Shown here: positions 23,942-34,663 of the stretch, piece after piece
Layout of the letters: every line of letters starts with the position of its first letter
Numbering within the stretch: the first letter of the stretch is position 1
DNA from: Bryoerythrophyllum caledonicum
Lineage: Eukaryota > Streptophyta > Bryopsida > Pottiales > Pottiaceae
Reading direction: 5' to 3'
DNA length: 64,000 bases
Assembly: GCA_963971425.1 (NCBI GenBank)
Contig: OZ020517.1
Location: 25,554,462 to 25,618,461, forward strand
Program-made: the position numbers and the translations under genes
Notes under the pieces: model-generated
Told to the model about the DNA's origin: nothing
The model's database searches: none
The model's input: only the letters and a program-made list of their open reading frames with translations

Positions 23942-26131
23942 ATGAATTCAAGAGGCCAATGTAAATCCACCCCTCGTAAAACCATCAAGGAGAAAGATAG
24001 TGACATAGACACACGCCGAAAAACCAATAGTGAAGAGACACAAGTAGCCCCCATAAACAAACCACACCCAAGACAAACCAAATCTACCAGTACCTCCAAA
24101 GTAGAAACCACACCTGCCAAAACAAGACTAGAGACTACAAGGAAACTATCTACCCCAACTTTGAAGGGCGACCTCACCCCCAAACCACAAGGTAAAAGGA
24201 AGAAGACCTTGGAAACCAACCCCACCTCACCTCAACAACAACACCCTGAGCCTCTAATCCATCTCTCAGACGACCAAGAGGACGGTCCTCTTATATTTTC
24301 TAGAACAAGCCAAAGGCATTGGAAATCCTCATCTCTCCCCTTATCTCCTGACCATATAAACCAAATCACCTACACCAGCCCCTGTGACACTATGGAGCAA
24401 CTCCAAAAAAAGACTAGTACCACCACCGAAGCCATGGACATAGAGAATGGAGAAGCCAACCCCAAAGTGACTTGCGAGGACAAAACCCCCACTCTAGACC
24501 CCCTAGAAGTACAACACCCTGCTAAGAAACAAAGAGGTAGTACCCGAAACCCGAATCCTAGCAGTAGCACCCCAGTCCAATCCACATTCCACTTCTGGCT
24601 AGGCTTCCCCAACATGGAGAAACTTGCGAAGGACGCCAATTTAGACCCACTATTTAGTGGTGAGAGCATACCTAATATGATGACCAGAGGAGTTCCCAAA
24701 TCAGAAGCAGAGGAAGCCATGAGTGCCACAATCTCTTATCCCAGGATCCCTCAAATGTTTTATCCCAAGGTAAGAGAGGATGGTGTTGAGGGGCAACACT
24801 ATAACCTCACACAACTCCCATTTGATATCGCCACTAATCCTGAAATCAGCCTTTCATATGATTTCCATATAGCCATCATGTTTGAACTACCTAAGTTCCC
24901 ACTATTTCACGATGATGTCAAAAAGCTCGCTAGGGATAGACTCAACAAGATGAACATTCCCCTTGGCACCAACCTTTTGGACCCCCTTGCCATACACTGC
25001 AAAGGAGTGAAGAAGGAAAGGCAAAAACACGTCTACTCGGGATTGATAAAGCTACACCTCCTCAATCCCGCAACCGATGCCATTTCCCTACTTAAAGGTA
25101 CAAGATATTTCATGCTGCAACTTGACCCTATGGGACCTCTGACATTGGGTAAAGTTTGCAAAACATGGCATGCAGTGGCCCGACAAGGCCTATCCGTCAA
25201 CATCAAGAGTGATAGTTTATGTGGTGTTTCTGCACACACCTTGTTTCATAACGTGGTTATTAATGGCTTCACCCTAAACCTTGAGATTGAAGTTACGGAT
25301 GTCCAGAAACAAGAGAAGGAGCCATTTGCATGGATTGTGGCACCAACCCCTACCCAAGCGAAGAAACTAGCGATGCACCAGGTTACAACCTTCCATGAGA
25401 TCATCTCCGCAAAGTCCAGCAATTCTGGAAACTTTACAACCACCGACAGGGCCAAGAAGGATGCGCTTACACTTACGTTATCTCAATTGCCAATCCTATT
25501 GAGTGTGGTTGAAACCACGGAGGCCATCACGAAAGCTTTAGAGGCCAAGAACATTGTGAACGTTTGGTTCCACCGACAGATTAGTGGCAAACACAATGGC
25601 TCTGCCAATGTGCAAGTCGCTAATCCTATTGTCTATAGACAATATCTTAACCAAACCTTAAACATAGGATGTCACCAGGTTGAGATTCGACCCCACCTCC
25701 GCAGTCTTGATGGCATTGATCCCCCCTCCACCACCTTGGTGTAGAAATGGGGATCCAATGACATAAATACCGCCTTGGTGAACATGGTCGCCGCCATCAA
25801 CCCCACCACCGCTCCCACCATCAACATGCGTGAATAAATGGCTGCTATCGTGGCGGAAGGCCACAAAAAACTCCGCTTGGAGTTAGCCACTTTCAAGAAG
25901 GACATCATACGAGAGACCTGAGAATACACCGACGCCCGCAACGCCGAGGTATATTCGAAACTTGAGGATGTTGAGAAACTAATGAGTGCCGCGTTGTCTG
26001 TGATGAAGGGTATCAACTCCAATCGTGAAAAGCCATCTCTCCCCTCCTTGGATGACTTGTCAAACGTGGATTGATCAAAGACCGCCCACGAACTCTTCAA
26101 CAACATGGTGATCACCAAACTTCTACATACC
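23942..26131 (+). pseudogene. LINE ORF1-like protein with decayed C-terminus
   Basis: The ATG at 23,942 opens 600 codons to a TAG at 25,742. The N-terminal third is basic and rich in Thr, Pro and Lys. The rest (from about FHFWLGFPNMEK) is a folded-looking domain I do not recognise, and no CCHC knuckles are seen. The same frame continues past the TAG to about 26,131 through further TAA (25,835), TGA (25,919) and TGA (26,072) codons, giving coiled-coil-like coding such as LRLELATFKKDIIRE. The original protein was probably ~725 residues. Several stops are one C-to-T change away from Gln or Arg codons, the pattern expected from deamination of methylated cytosine. Assignment as ORF1 rests on its position upstream of ORF2. 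Confidence 0.6.
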
Positions 26132-26899
26132 TAGCTTCACCTCCCTTGATAGTCACATCTCTTTCCATTAATCCATATATCTACCTTATTACTTTCCTCC
26201 CCCCCTTCACCATATAGTGTTGTTAATAATACATCGCATTGTTATCACTTCCTATTATTCTCCTCACACACCTACCACCCCCCTCACTCTCTCTACACCT
26301 TACACCTACATAGAAATTGTTGTAGCTCCCAATAGGTATTTCTTTGTAAACACATGTCATTGGTACGAGTATAAATCCATGAGTAGGCCACAACCTCTCT
26401 CATGGGCTCCTCTAACTCTTATGACAAAGTTACATGATCAATACCACCACAAAAATACACACATTTTGTCATTGCCTATGGCATTGGTATTTTACCAAAA
26501 ATTCCACTACCACACACACACCACACGCCAAAAAGCACAAAAAATCACCACAACCTTGCCAACAACCAAAGAAATTGACCACAAGCAACACATACAAACA
26601 TCCTCACACATCATTACCAATAAAATACAAAACAACACTAACACCCAACACACACATCCGAATACCGTGCAAACACAAACACCAATTACAAACCACACCA
26701 CCACATATACTCATCACCCAAAAAGCCAAACACCTCCCTCCACTCATACACTATCACAAACATATATCCCCCAAAATCAATACACCATATCCCACAAACG
26801 TACTACACCAGCCCACCATACCACAACAACCACACATACACCTACAACCTAACCACACCCCGGTAAATCACAAAACCACACAAACCACAAAACACTCCA
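26132..26899 (+). other. Low-complexity ACA/CCA-rich spacer of the LINE
   Basis: An open frame (26,217-26,852) exists but encodes almost only His, Thr, Pro, Asn and Ile. This is expected from the near absence of G and of many stop codons in such DNA rather than from a real protein. It probably separates ORF1 from ORF2 or encodes a disordered N-terminal extension. Confidence 0.5.
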
Positions 26900-27547
26900 A
26901 TGACAAAAAACACAATTCCACCAACACCAACAAAAGGACTTAGAAGAAAACCAACGAAAAAAATATATACATACAATAAGAACGAAATAGGCATAATAAA
27001 CTCAAGAAAAAACAAAATACTAAACATCAATACAAAAACAAAAACACCTAATATCACGAATGCACTCACTACCCCTACAGTGGCCAGAAACACAAATACT
27101 GAGGCAACAACATATCCAACCAAAAACCCATATACACACTCCAACACACATAAAGTAAAAAAAACAAAGAAACATCCAAAATCCGCACATAAAACAAAAA
27201 CTCTAAAACATAACACCAAATCCAAATACATAAAAATCCTACTACTTCTAGGTGGTGACATAGAAACCAACCCAGGACCAATGCCTAACATACTAAAAAC
27301 ACATCCCCCATCACATAAAAAGAATGCCAAAATATACCTTAAACCAAAGACCATAATACTACACCAGGAATACAAATACATTGCCCAAACATTTGCACCT
27401 CTATTAAACACCACACATGAACTACATAACTTACACAACACCACACACCCAAATATTGCACAATACATACAACAACGGAATATACACCCATCACCACACA
27501 TATTATATGCTCTAGTTATAATTAACCACCCATCCTACTACTTCTAG
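26900..27547 (+). pseudogene. LINE ORF2 N-terminal region with 2A-like ribosome-skipping motif
   Basis: This frame encodes a Lys/Asn/Thr-rich leader, then a hydrophobic run and GGDIETNPGP at 27,251-27,280, immediately followed by Met. The match to the 2A consensus (D-x-E-x-N-P-G-P preceded by hydrophobic residues) is complete. 2A peptides make the ribosome skip the Gly-Pro bond, releasing the upstream part as a separate protein, and have been described at the N-terminus of ORF2 in some animal and trypanosome non-LTR elements. The frame ends at a TAG (27,545), while the endonuclease continues in another frame, so a frameshift lies near 27,530. Confidence 0.75.
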
Positions 27548-28879
27548 GTGGTGACGAATGTAACCAACTTCTAAACCTACAAAACCCGAACACAATTACA
27601 TGGACAGACACACTATTACAAACCTTATCAAACCTACAAAACCCACCCGAAAGACATATCTATACCCCGCACCCATTTACAAAATTTCTTGCAGAAAATC
27701 AAAATATTATAAACCATGGAAGCTCAATACACAAAGAATTATACAACTTTATATATAGCCAAACCATACCACCATCAAACAATATAATAAAACAAAAATT
27801 CCCGTACCTCTCTAAAAACCTAATCAACGAGACACTAAAATGTTTCGACCCCATAACAGAATACACCCACCTTCCCCCCCTCTTCCTTCCCCGACAAAAC
27901 CAAAACATTAGCACAAATAACAACAATACAAACATCATCACATGGAACGCATCATCCCTTAACACCGCTCTCCCTAGCTTAATAGCTCTGACCACATTTA
28001 CAAAAACGCCACCGGCCCTAATAACCATTCAAGAAACAAAAATATCAACCACAAAATCTATAAAATACATACAAAACACATTCCAAGACTATAAACTTAT
28101 TTTTAACAACACACATACACTAACAAGATGTATCCTTCAACGGAGACCATACACTCCGGGTAGGGGTGGCCTCCTTACACTAATACACAAAAAATATGCC
28201 TTCCCGGGCAACATCAAAAAAATCCCTACCCCAATACACATATCTCCCTACCTTCAAATAATAAAAATTTCTAATCAACCAGTACAACCCTGGATAATCT
28301 TTCACATGTATATGCCATCCCACCCCGAATATACCAGATTTATCAGACATACAAAACAATATAACATCACAAATAAATTTAAATCCAAATCATACTTACT
28401 TGCTATGTGGTGACTTCAACAGAGATATAGCACTAATTGGTAGACAAAACGGAAACCACACCACCCCCCTTCAAACCATAGACTACCAATGGCGACATTT
28501 TACAGAAAACCTAAACTTTACCTACATAAATACTGATATCCAATATTCCAGACAAGGCAGCTACAACTATAGTGATTGGAGCCTAATAGACGGCTTCTAC
28601 ATAAACACAAATAATAATACACAATACGCCTCCACTACAAACAAAGACATTATTCTCAACTCGGATCACTCGCCCGTACAACTCCACATCCCAAACAACA
28701 TATTAATAAGCCGTACCCCTATAAACTCGAATAATACTACTATACGTATACTTAACCCCATCCCAAAAGATAACTTAGAAAAATTCAACACAAAATTCTT
28801 TGAAGAAAACTCCATACAAATTGACTCTCTCATAAACATACTTGAAAATAATAGCCAACTCAATCAAACACAATGGTAG
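27526..28879 (+). pseudogene. LINE ORF2 endonuclease (APE/EEP-type) domain, frameshifted
   Basis: A frame open from 27,526 to 28,413 has no early ATG. It carries endonuclease-like blocks: ITWNASSL (27,943 onward), ITIQETK, RGGLLTLIHKKY and FHMYMPSHPEYTRF. After a single-base frame change near 28,340 the next frame gives YLLCGDFNRDIALIGRQ, then DWSLIDGFY, and NSDHSPVQ, the catalytic GDFN and SDH motifs of the exonuclease-endonuclease-phosphatase fold. In living LINEs this nicks target DNA to prime reverse transcription. A TAG follows at 28,877 (after QTQW), and the frame continues beyond it into the reverse transcriptase region. Confidence 0.8.
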
Positions 28880-31010
28880 GAAGCATGCCACACCTTAGAT
28901 ACACTCATCAACAACATCTCTAATACAGTAGAACAAACTTGCAAAGCCCAACCAATACCACAAATGACAAATCGAACGTCACAACAAGGAGGTTATTTAC
29001 CCCGTAAACTTTCCAAAAAATGGAAACAACACTTAACTACATACCATATAATACGAAAAACTATTAAAACGGTAAAAAACAACCCACAATGGCGTAACCA
29101 TCCCATATGTAATGAACTACTAACTTTACACCACACCCAAATTCCCGCTCCACCCCCCCCGGAACTCCCTCATGATACATGGATAAAAGACATTGCACTA
29201 ATTGCAAAAAATGCCAATATTCAAGCCCAGAAAATAACCACAAAATATTCAAAAGACATTATTGAAAAAGCCATCTCAGAATACAGACAACTATACGAAA
29301 CCAGCCTTGAGAAAATAAATAGAAAAGTCTTTAAAAAGCTAGAAACCCCACCTCTAGATTGTATCACCAATCAATATAATAACATTTTATCTAGCCCGGA
29401 AGACATTGCAAACGAAATATACAACCAACAGGCAAAAATCAATAGACCCACAGTACCAACATGCAACTACCAACCACAACATACAATGAAATGCACATGT
29501 GCAATACGTCAATATCCATGGCATGACCTCGATGGGTTTACTTTAGACAAACGAGGTGAACCCGAAACTCCACTCCACACATACTTCAATAGAACTATAT
29601 ACGACACATGTCTCTATAAGCTCGGAAACAACAAAGCGCCAGGGCCAGACCGCATACTGAATTCCATACTCAAACATATGCCAATAAATTAATATTTCTA
29701 TTCTTTTCTCATTCCTATAAACAACAACAAATACCGGCCTCATGGAAAACAAATGCAACAATCTTACTATACAAAAAAGGTGACCCCTCAATTCTACCAA
29801 ATCATAGACCAATTGCATTAGCCAATACAACATATTAACTCTTCACTAGCACACTCACCTATATACTATCCTCATACGGTGAAAAATTCAAAATTCTACA
29901 CGATAGCCAAGAAGGATTCAGAGCAGAAAGTAGTACCTCTAGATAACTACAAACAATAATAGCTGCACTAGAAGACGCAAAATTCACACATCAAGACATA
30001 TATGTATTATATGTTGACTTCAAAAATGCATTTGGATCTATAGACCATGCCCGTCTATTAGCAATAATGAATGATGTTGGATACCCTAAAGATGCAACTA
30101 TACTAGTTGGAAATATATACTCCCAATCATCTACTTACTACACCGGAGAGCATTTTGGAAAAACTAAGTCCATCCCCATCCATAGAAGCACTATACAAGG
30201 AGACACCCTCAGCCCATACCTATTCATAATATTCCTAGAACCATTACTTAGATGGCTAGAGCGAGGCAACTATGGATATACGTTTGGTACATCACAAATT
30301 ACCATAAACTCCGCCGCATATGCCGATGACCTTGCTACTATAACTAACAAAATAAAGTCTCTACAAACACAAATTGATAAAATCGATAGATACCGTAAAT
30401 GGACTGCTATGGACGTAGGCGTCCCAAAATGCGCTGCTATTGGATGCCCAAACAAATCCAAAATGAACCCATCTACATTTAAAGCCCTAATGCAAGCCTC
30501 TAACATTAACTACCGGGGTCAAAAAATTCCCACACTACACCAAAATGAAGCATATGTATACCTAGGCACAAACCTGGTCCCCTCTCTAAAATGGAAAATC
30601 CAAACTCACACTACAACCACAAAACTCATTAAACAATGTAAAGAATTAACAACATGCCCGGCCACTATGAAACAAAAAATTAGATTGGTTGACACCGTAA
30701 TACGTCCAGGAGTAGCATGCAACTTTTACGCAGTACCATACTCCATGCCAGCCATTAAAAAACTTGACAAAAAAATTATAGCCATACAAAAAAACATTTG
30801 CGGAATGCCCAAATGCATGTCAAACGCAATAACCCAACTCCTACATAACCTATTTGGACTTGAAGCTTTCTCCCTCCAAAACGCCTATCTATGATGTATA
30901 GGGGAACAACTATAAAACGCCCTAAATGACAAAGGTAGGCTCGGGAAAATATATAATGGACTCACTCATTATGTTCTTGCTCAATACGGTGGTGCCTGAG
31001 AAACTTGCTC
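28880..31010 (+). pseudogene. LINE ORF2 reverse transcriptase domain, with stops and frameshift
   Basis: Coding runs in one frame to 29,692 with the conserved NNKAPGPDRI near 29,625, then switches frame near 29,690. The second frame shows IPASWKTNATILLYKKGD, then YVDFKNAFGSIDH (30,010 onward), TIQGDTLSPYLF, and the polymerase signature YADD at 30,319-30,330. In-frame TAA codons lie at 29,836 and 29,944, and TGA at 30,892. Coding similarity can be followed past this to about 31,010 (for example KGRLGKIYNGL). Two catalytic Asp regions are intact even though the ORF is broken. The family is clearly non-LTR, and the clade needs a tree. Confidence 0.85.
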
Positions 31011-31110
31011 TCTATTGAACTGGTTATTTGCTTAAGAAATGGGAAGTGGAGTGATTGAGTTTAACATGAAGACGGAACTTTGTCGGCGGGCGGTTGATGG
31101 AAAATGAAGT

Positions 31111-31640
31111 TTAGAAACATACAAGGCATCGAACTAGAAAAACAATGATCGATTCATGGGGAGCTCTTACTAGGTTTGCCATGTCGCACACATGGTTCCA
31201 GTTCATTGCGGCAGGAAAAACCTTGAGTGCGCCGACCCTCTTCTTACCAATGACTCGAAACTCGTTTGGCATCTGGTCAGCATAATCATCAATCATTGTG
31301 GAAATCGTGCCACGGGCCTGAATGGTGTGAGGCCTCGGGCATTTTATTCCCTGATTTTCATGGCAACCATTCACACGCCCGGTTTTTGCATCCTTCTTGT
31401 AGTTGTGGTAGCCGGACTTGAAAATTCCGTGAATGCGAAACCAAGCAATTTCGCAGATGTCAACGTTGACAAGGATAATATATTGCTTGCGTCGCCCAGG
31501 AACAGAATGTGGTTGTCCCTAAACTACGTAGGCCACCTCCCTGCGATCTTCAAAGCTAGACGCGTAGAACGTGTGACGGATTCTAAGTGTATCCTCCCAG
31601 AGAAACGTTTGGCACCCCTTCTGAGTACAACATAGTTTTG
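31111..31640 (-). pseudogene. Mobile-element gene fragment on the minus strand
   Basis: A minus-strand frame from about 31,640 to 31,111 reads through one TAG (near 31,525) and gives about 175 residues. They include EDRREVAYVV, GQPHSVPGRRKQYIILVNVD, WFRIHGIFKSGYHNYKK, RPHTIQARGTISTMIDDYADQMP and AAMNWNHVCDMANLV. The composition is normal and protein-like. From memory, a DDYADQMP-type phrase occurs in transposon-like proteins of non-seed plants, but I cannot name the family. It lies just beyond the LINE end, in opposite orientation. Confidence 0.45.
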
Positions 31641-31711
31641 AACTAATAGAGAGACACACGTTCGACTAGCAGAGGCGTCGACTCTTTCCACATGGAAGGT
31701 TGTTTTTTTGG

Positions 31712-32682
31712 CTAGAGTTTATGGTGGACACCTATGTAAGGATCCTTCGGAACTCCATCCAGTCCATCCTCATCATCAACTTTTAAAGAGCTGCTCGAGC
31801 AAAACTCTATGCACTCGGACAGAAGGGACCCCCTTTGAGGCAGGTGTAGGTCAAACGCCAACGCACTGTGGTCATTTGATAATTGGTCTTCGGAGACAAA
31901 GATGACATCAACATTTGTATCTCCAAGTACCATCTCATCGCACGCCTCGTGTGGCAGACAAACTAGAATCATTGCCCTTCCGAACACTGTTGGCAGTACT
32001 TGTTCCTCCATAAGTGTCGGTCTGGTAGCAATTGTGCGTTTCGATAAGCAAGATGGTCGCTGGAAGCAGTTTGCCCGCGTCGACTTTTGTCATGCGCTGC
32101 CTCCATCTCATCGTCAGAGTCTGAATTGCTGGAATTCTCTAATGGCATGGTTCTGTCGGCGGCCCGCCGACGCTCGAGATTAGCACCACATTCATCACTA
32201 TCAAAGTCATTCGGGGCTACATGGTCTGTCATAACAGGATCAAGAACTAAAGGACAAACTTGGTATCCACTCCAGAGATCCAGACGACTTATAGCATCGC
32301 AAAGTTTATCGATCTCTAGAAATTTGGAGTATGCAATGTGGTCACAATGTAGTGGATGGACAGGCGTGACTCTAAGAAGTAGGAAGAAACTATGGGGAAT
32401 AAGAAACCCTTCCCAAGTTCCCTGGGGACAGCACTCTGAGATGACCCCCAAGCCTGCGCAACGTCTCTTGCCCACGGAGACAACAAGTAGCGCAACCACC
32501 GGACAAGAAATATATGGAGGGCATGGAGATTGTTCTAGATCGCCATCCCCAAGAAGCAGGGTTCCATTGGGACTTCCGTCATCAAGTGACAAGTCAAGTA
32601 AGTACGGTGGACTCTCTACATCTACGTTGGTAATGTCTATATAGTGCTCTCCTATACCATCGACATCTACATTCCACTCCAT
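31712..32682 (-). pseudogene. Minus-strand ORF pair of unknown function
   Basis: A 237-codon ORF (32,682-31,969; starts MEWNVDVDGIGEHYID) is followed in another frame by 99 codons (32,011-31,712; MEEQVLPTVFGRAM...). Both are acidic with Ser/Asp-rich runs (ENSSNSDSDDEMEAAHD) and look like one protein broken by a frameshift. A stretch encoding CDEMVLGDTNVDVI is found again at 53,783-53,827, also on the minus strand. I recognise no domain. Together with 31,111-31,640 this may be one decayed element gene. Confidence 0.35.
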
Positions 32683-33250
32683 ACGAACCTTAAATGTAGA
32701 TCTAGTTATGATTGAACAATAAGGTCACAGAAACTTCAATAGAAGAATCTCGACGTCAATATTTGAAGAGATCACATGAGACATGCTCTAGGAAAGACCA
32801 ATTCAAAAGATCATACAAATCATAAGAAATCGCATTCTTCCATATATGTGAGACAACACCACATCAATGAACTTCATAAAACAGAACATAGCAAATCCTC
32901 TAAGCACGATACAAATCCTATAAAGAATCATATGAAAAATGAGGAAGGTTGAGGACTCCCATTCAAAATATGACGGCATTGAAAACACGGAGATTGAAAA
33001 GAATCTTGCACAGACCTGACAAACCCTCATGCGGCACTATAGTTTCGACAGAGACAAGGCGGATGAGTTGAGGACAAGACCGGACAGATGAGCCTCTGAT
33101 GAGACAGGGCGGGCGGGACACGGGGGCAGCTCTAGGGGGGCAATGTACTACGCTAGGCCCCGACAAGCAGCCATTCAAGGCAAGAGCCCGGATGTAGTTG
33201 TTCCCTAGTCCACCGCTCGGTGGGGTACATTAGTAGGATCCCTTATTCAT
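32683..33250. other. Stretch without gene
   Basis: I see no coding region or strong repeat. A GC-richer part around 33,050-33,200 has no recognisable structure. Confidence 0.5.
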
Positions 33251-33251
33251 C

Positions 33252-33937
33252 TACACTAATGATGTTCATTAGTGTTCGCAACACTATTTACGAACTTAAA
33301 CGCTAAATGTCAATTACCCTACTAATGTAACAACGTTAAATGTCAATTTTAACACTAACTCTCAATTTTTGTAACTTTTGCGTTTGTTACATTTTAACAT
33401 ATTGACATTTATTGTCGGTTGTGTAACAATTCATTCCAAGTCACCCAAATCTTGCCACATGTCAAAAGCAAACCTTCCATGTTGGGCTGATTTTTTGAAG
33501 GTTGGTTTTTCAAATGATGATTTCGGGGGCAATTTTTGTCCAATTTGAGAGTTTTTGGTGCCTGTCTAAACTGATTTGAAAAGCCGCTTCCACTGGCACC
33601 TTACCCATCTTCAAATTCGTCTTAAATAAAAAGTTACAGCAAATATTTTTGGACAGATTTCTTTAGTTTTGGTTGAAAGTTTGAGGAGGCATATCTTTAT
33701 CAATTTCGCACCAATTCTATCGAGTGAGGTGACCAGCCTATGTGTTTTTTCAAGAAGATTCCATCGGTATATGGTACATCTTCTAATTTGTTGTGATGCT
33801 AAAGTTATGAGCAATTTTGTTAGGCTAATTTTTTTGACATTAAACACTAAATCTAAACAAATTGACACTTAGTGTAAGTCAGGTCATAGGGGTAGTTACA
33901 CTATTGGTGCCATAACACTAATGAACATCATTAGTGT
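33252..33937. mobile_element. MITE-like element with palindromic terminal repeats
   Basis: The left end (33,252-33,276) and right end (33,912-33,937) are perfect inverted repeats of about 25 bp. Each copy is itself a hairpin, CACTAATGA-TGT-TCATTAGTG. The flanking dinucleotide on both sides is TA, so a TA target duplication (Tc1/mariner or Stowaway style) is possible, and CTA/TAG (PIF/Harbinger style) cannot be excluded. The 690-bp interior is AT-rich with no transposase, hence a non-autonomous element. Confidence 0.7.
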
Positions 33938-34663
33938 AGTGCAATCCTGTAATCTAAGGATATGACCACAGAATCCTCATGAACATTTTTCTAAAGGCAA
34001 GAAAACTTGAATAGAGTGTGTGAATATTTAAAACCTTTAAGGTTAAAGTGTTGTAGTTCTGGTTCTGGTTCATACAAATACACAGGGAAGTACTCCCATG
34101 GCAAGGTATCTTTTGAGCTAGAAATAGCATGTCTTGTTAAGGAAGGTTGGTGGGTCTCACCTACAAAGAGAAGATTTATCTCAGGGCCATTGTAATAAAA
34201 ATTGTCGATTGTACATCAGTATTCCTAAGTAAATTATCTAAAAAACTTGCAAAGTATTCTAAAACTTGTCAAAAGACCAATATATCACTCTCCAGCTAAA
34301 AAGACGTTCAAGTCCTTCTGTCGGAGACGTGGGTAAACTGGTGGGGATGGCGTTACACATTCCCAGAGAATTGGGCCAGTGCCGCGAGTCCCCTACTTTT
34401 GAGTGGAACGGTAGAAAGGTGGAACAATCCTTGTCCGTAACCCCAACCGGTTGTCGTGGTGCAGTGCGAGAAGAGCAAAAGGTGCAGCATTGCAGCAGCC
34501 TCATGATGATGAAGAAAAGACTAGAAAGGCCCAACAACTGCAACAACAGCCTCCTTTCAAACCGAGCTCACTCTCTCCTCTCGTCGTCATCTCCGCCCAA
34601 TCTCCCCAAACTCCCTTCCATTTGGTGTGATTGGTGTTGAAGTACTTGGCAATTCCTGTGTCC
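33938..34663 (+). promoter_or_regulatory. Upstream region of the NHD1 gene
   Basis: No separate gene is seen. The last ~120 bp before the start codon are CT-rich (34,555-34,620), typical of a plant 5' leader. The translation start is the ATG at 34,664 in a TCCATGGCG context. I cannot fix a TATA box with confidence. Confidence 0.4.

Larger units (their letters stand above)
23942..31010 (+). mobile_element. Degraded APE-type LINE retrotransposon with a 2A motif
   Basis: The order ORF1, low-complexity spacer, 2A-like motif, apurinic endonuclease-like domain, reverse transcriptase is visible on the + strand. Both ORFs carry nonsense codons and frameshifts, so this copy is dead. The sense strand is very poor in G (A/C-rich throughout 26,200-30,900). 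The 5' end is not defined and may extend through the C-rich leader. At the 3' end ORF2-like coding can be followed to about 31,010, with no clear poly(A) tail or target duplication found. Confidence 0.8.

Noticed and set aside
26217-26852. 211-codon plus-strand ORF
   Set aside because: Its composition is nearly all His, Thr, Pro, Asn and Ile, as expected where G is almost absent and stop codons become rare.
26842-27501. 219-codon minus-strand hydrophobic ORF resembling a membrane protein
   Set aside because: It lies opposite the 2A-bearing LINE frame; its Phe/Val/Cys-rich composition is simply the complement of A/C-rich DNA.
31969-32644. 185-codon plus-strand ORF at 32,087-32,644
   Set aside because: It lies opposite the minus-strand acidic ORF; Ser/Thr-rich composition without motifs made the minus strand the better choice.
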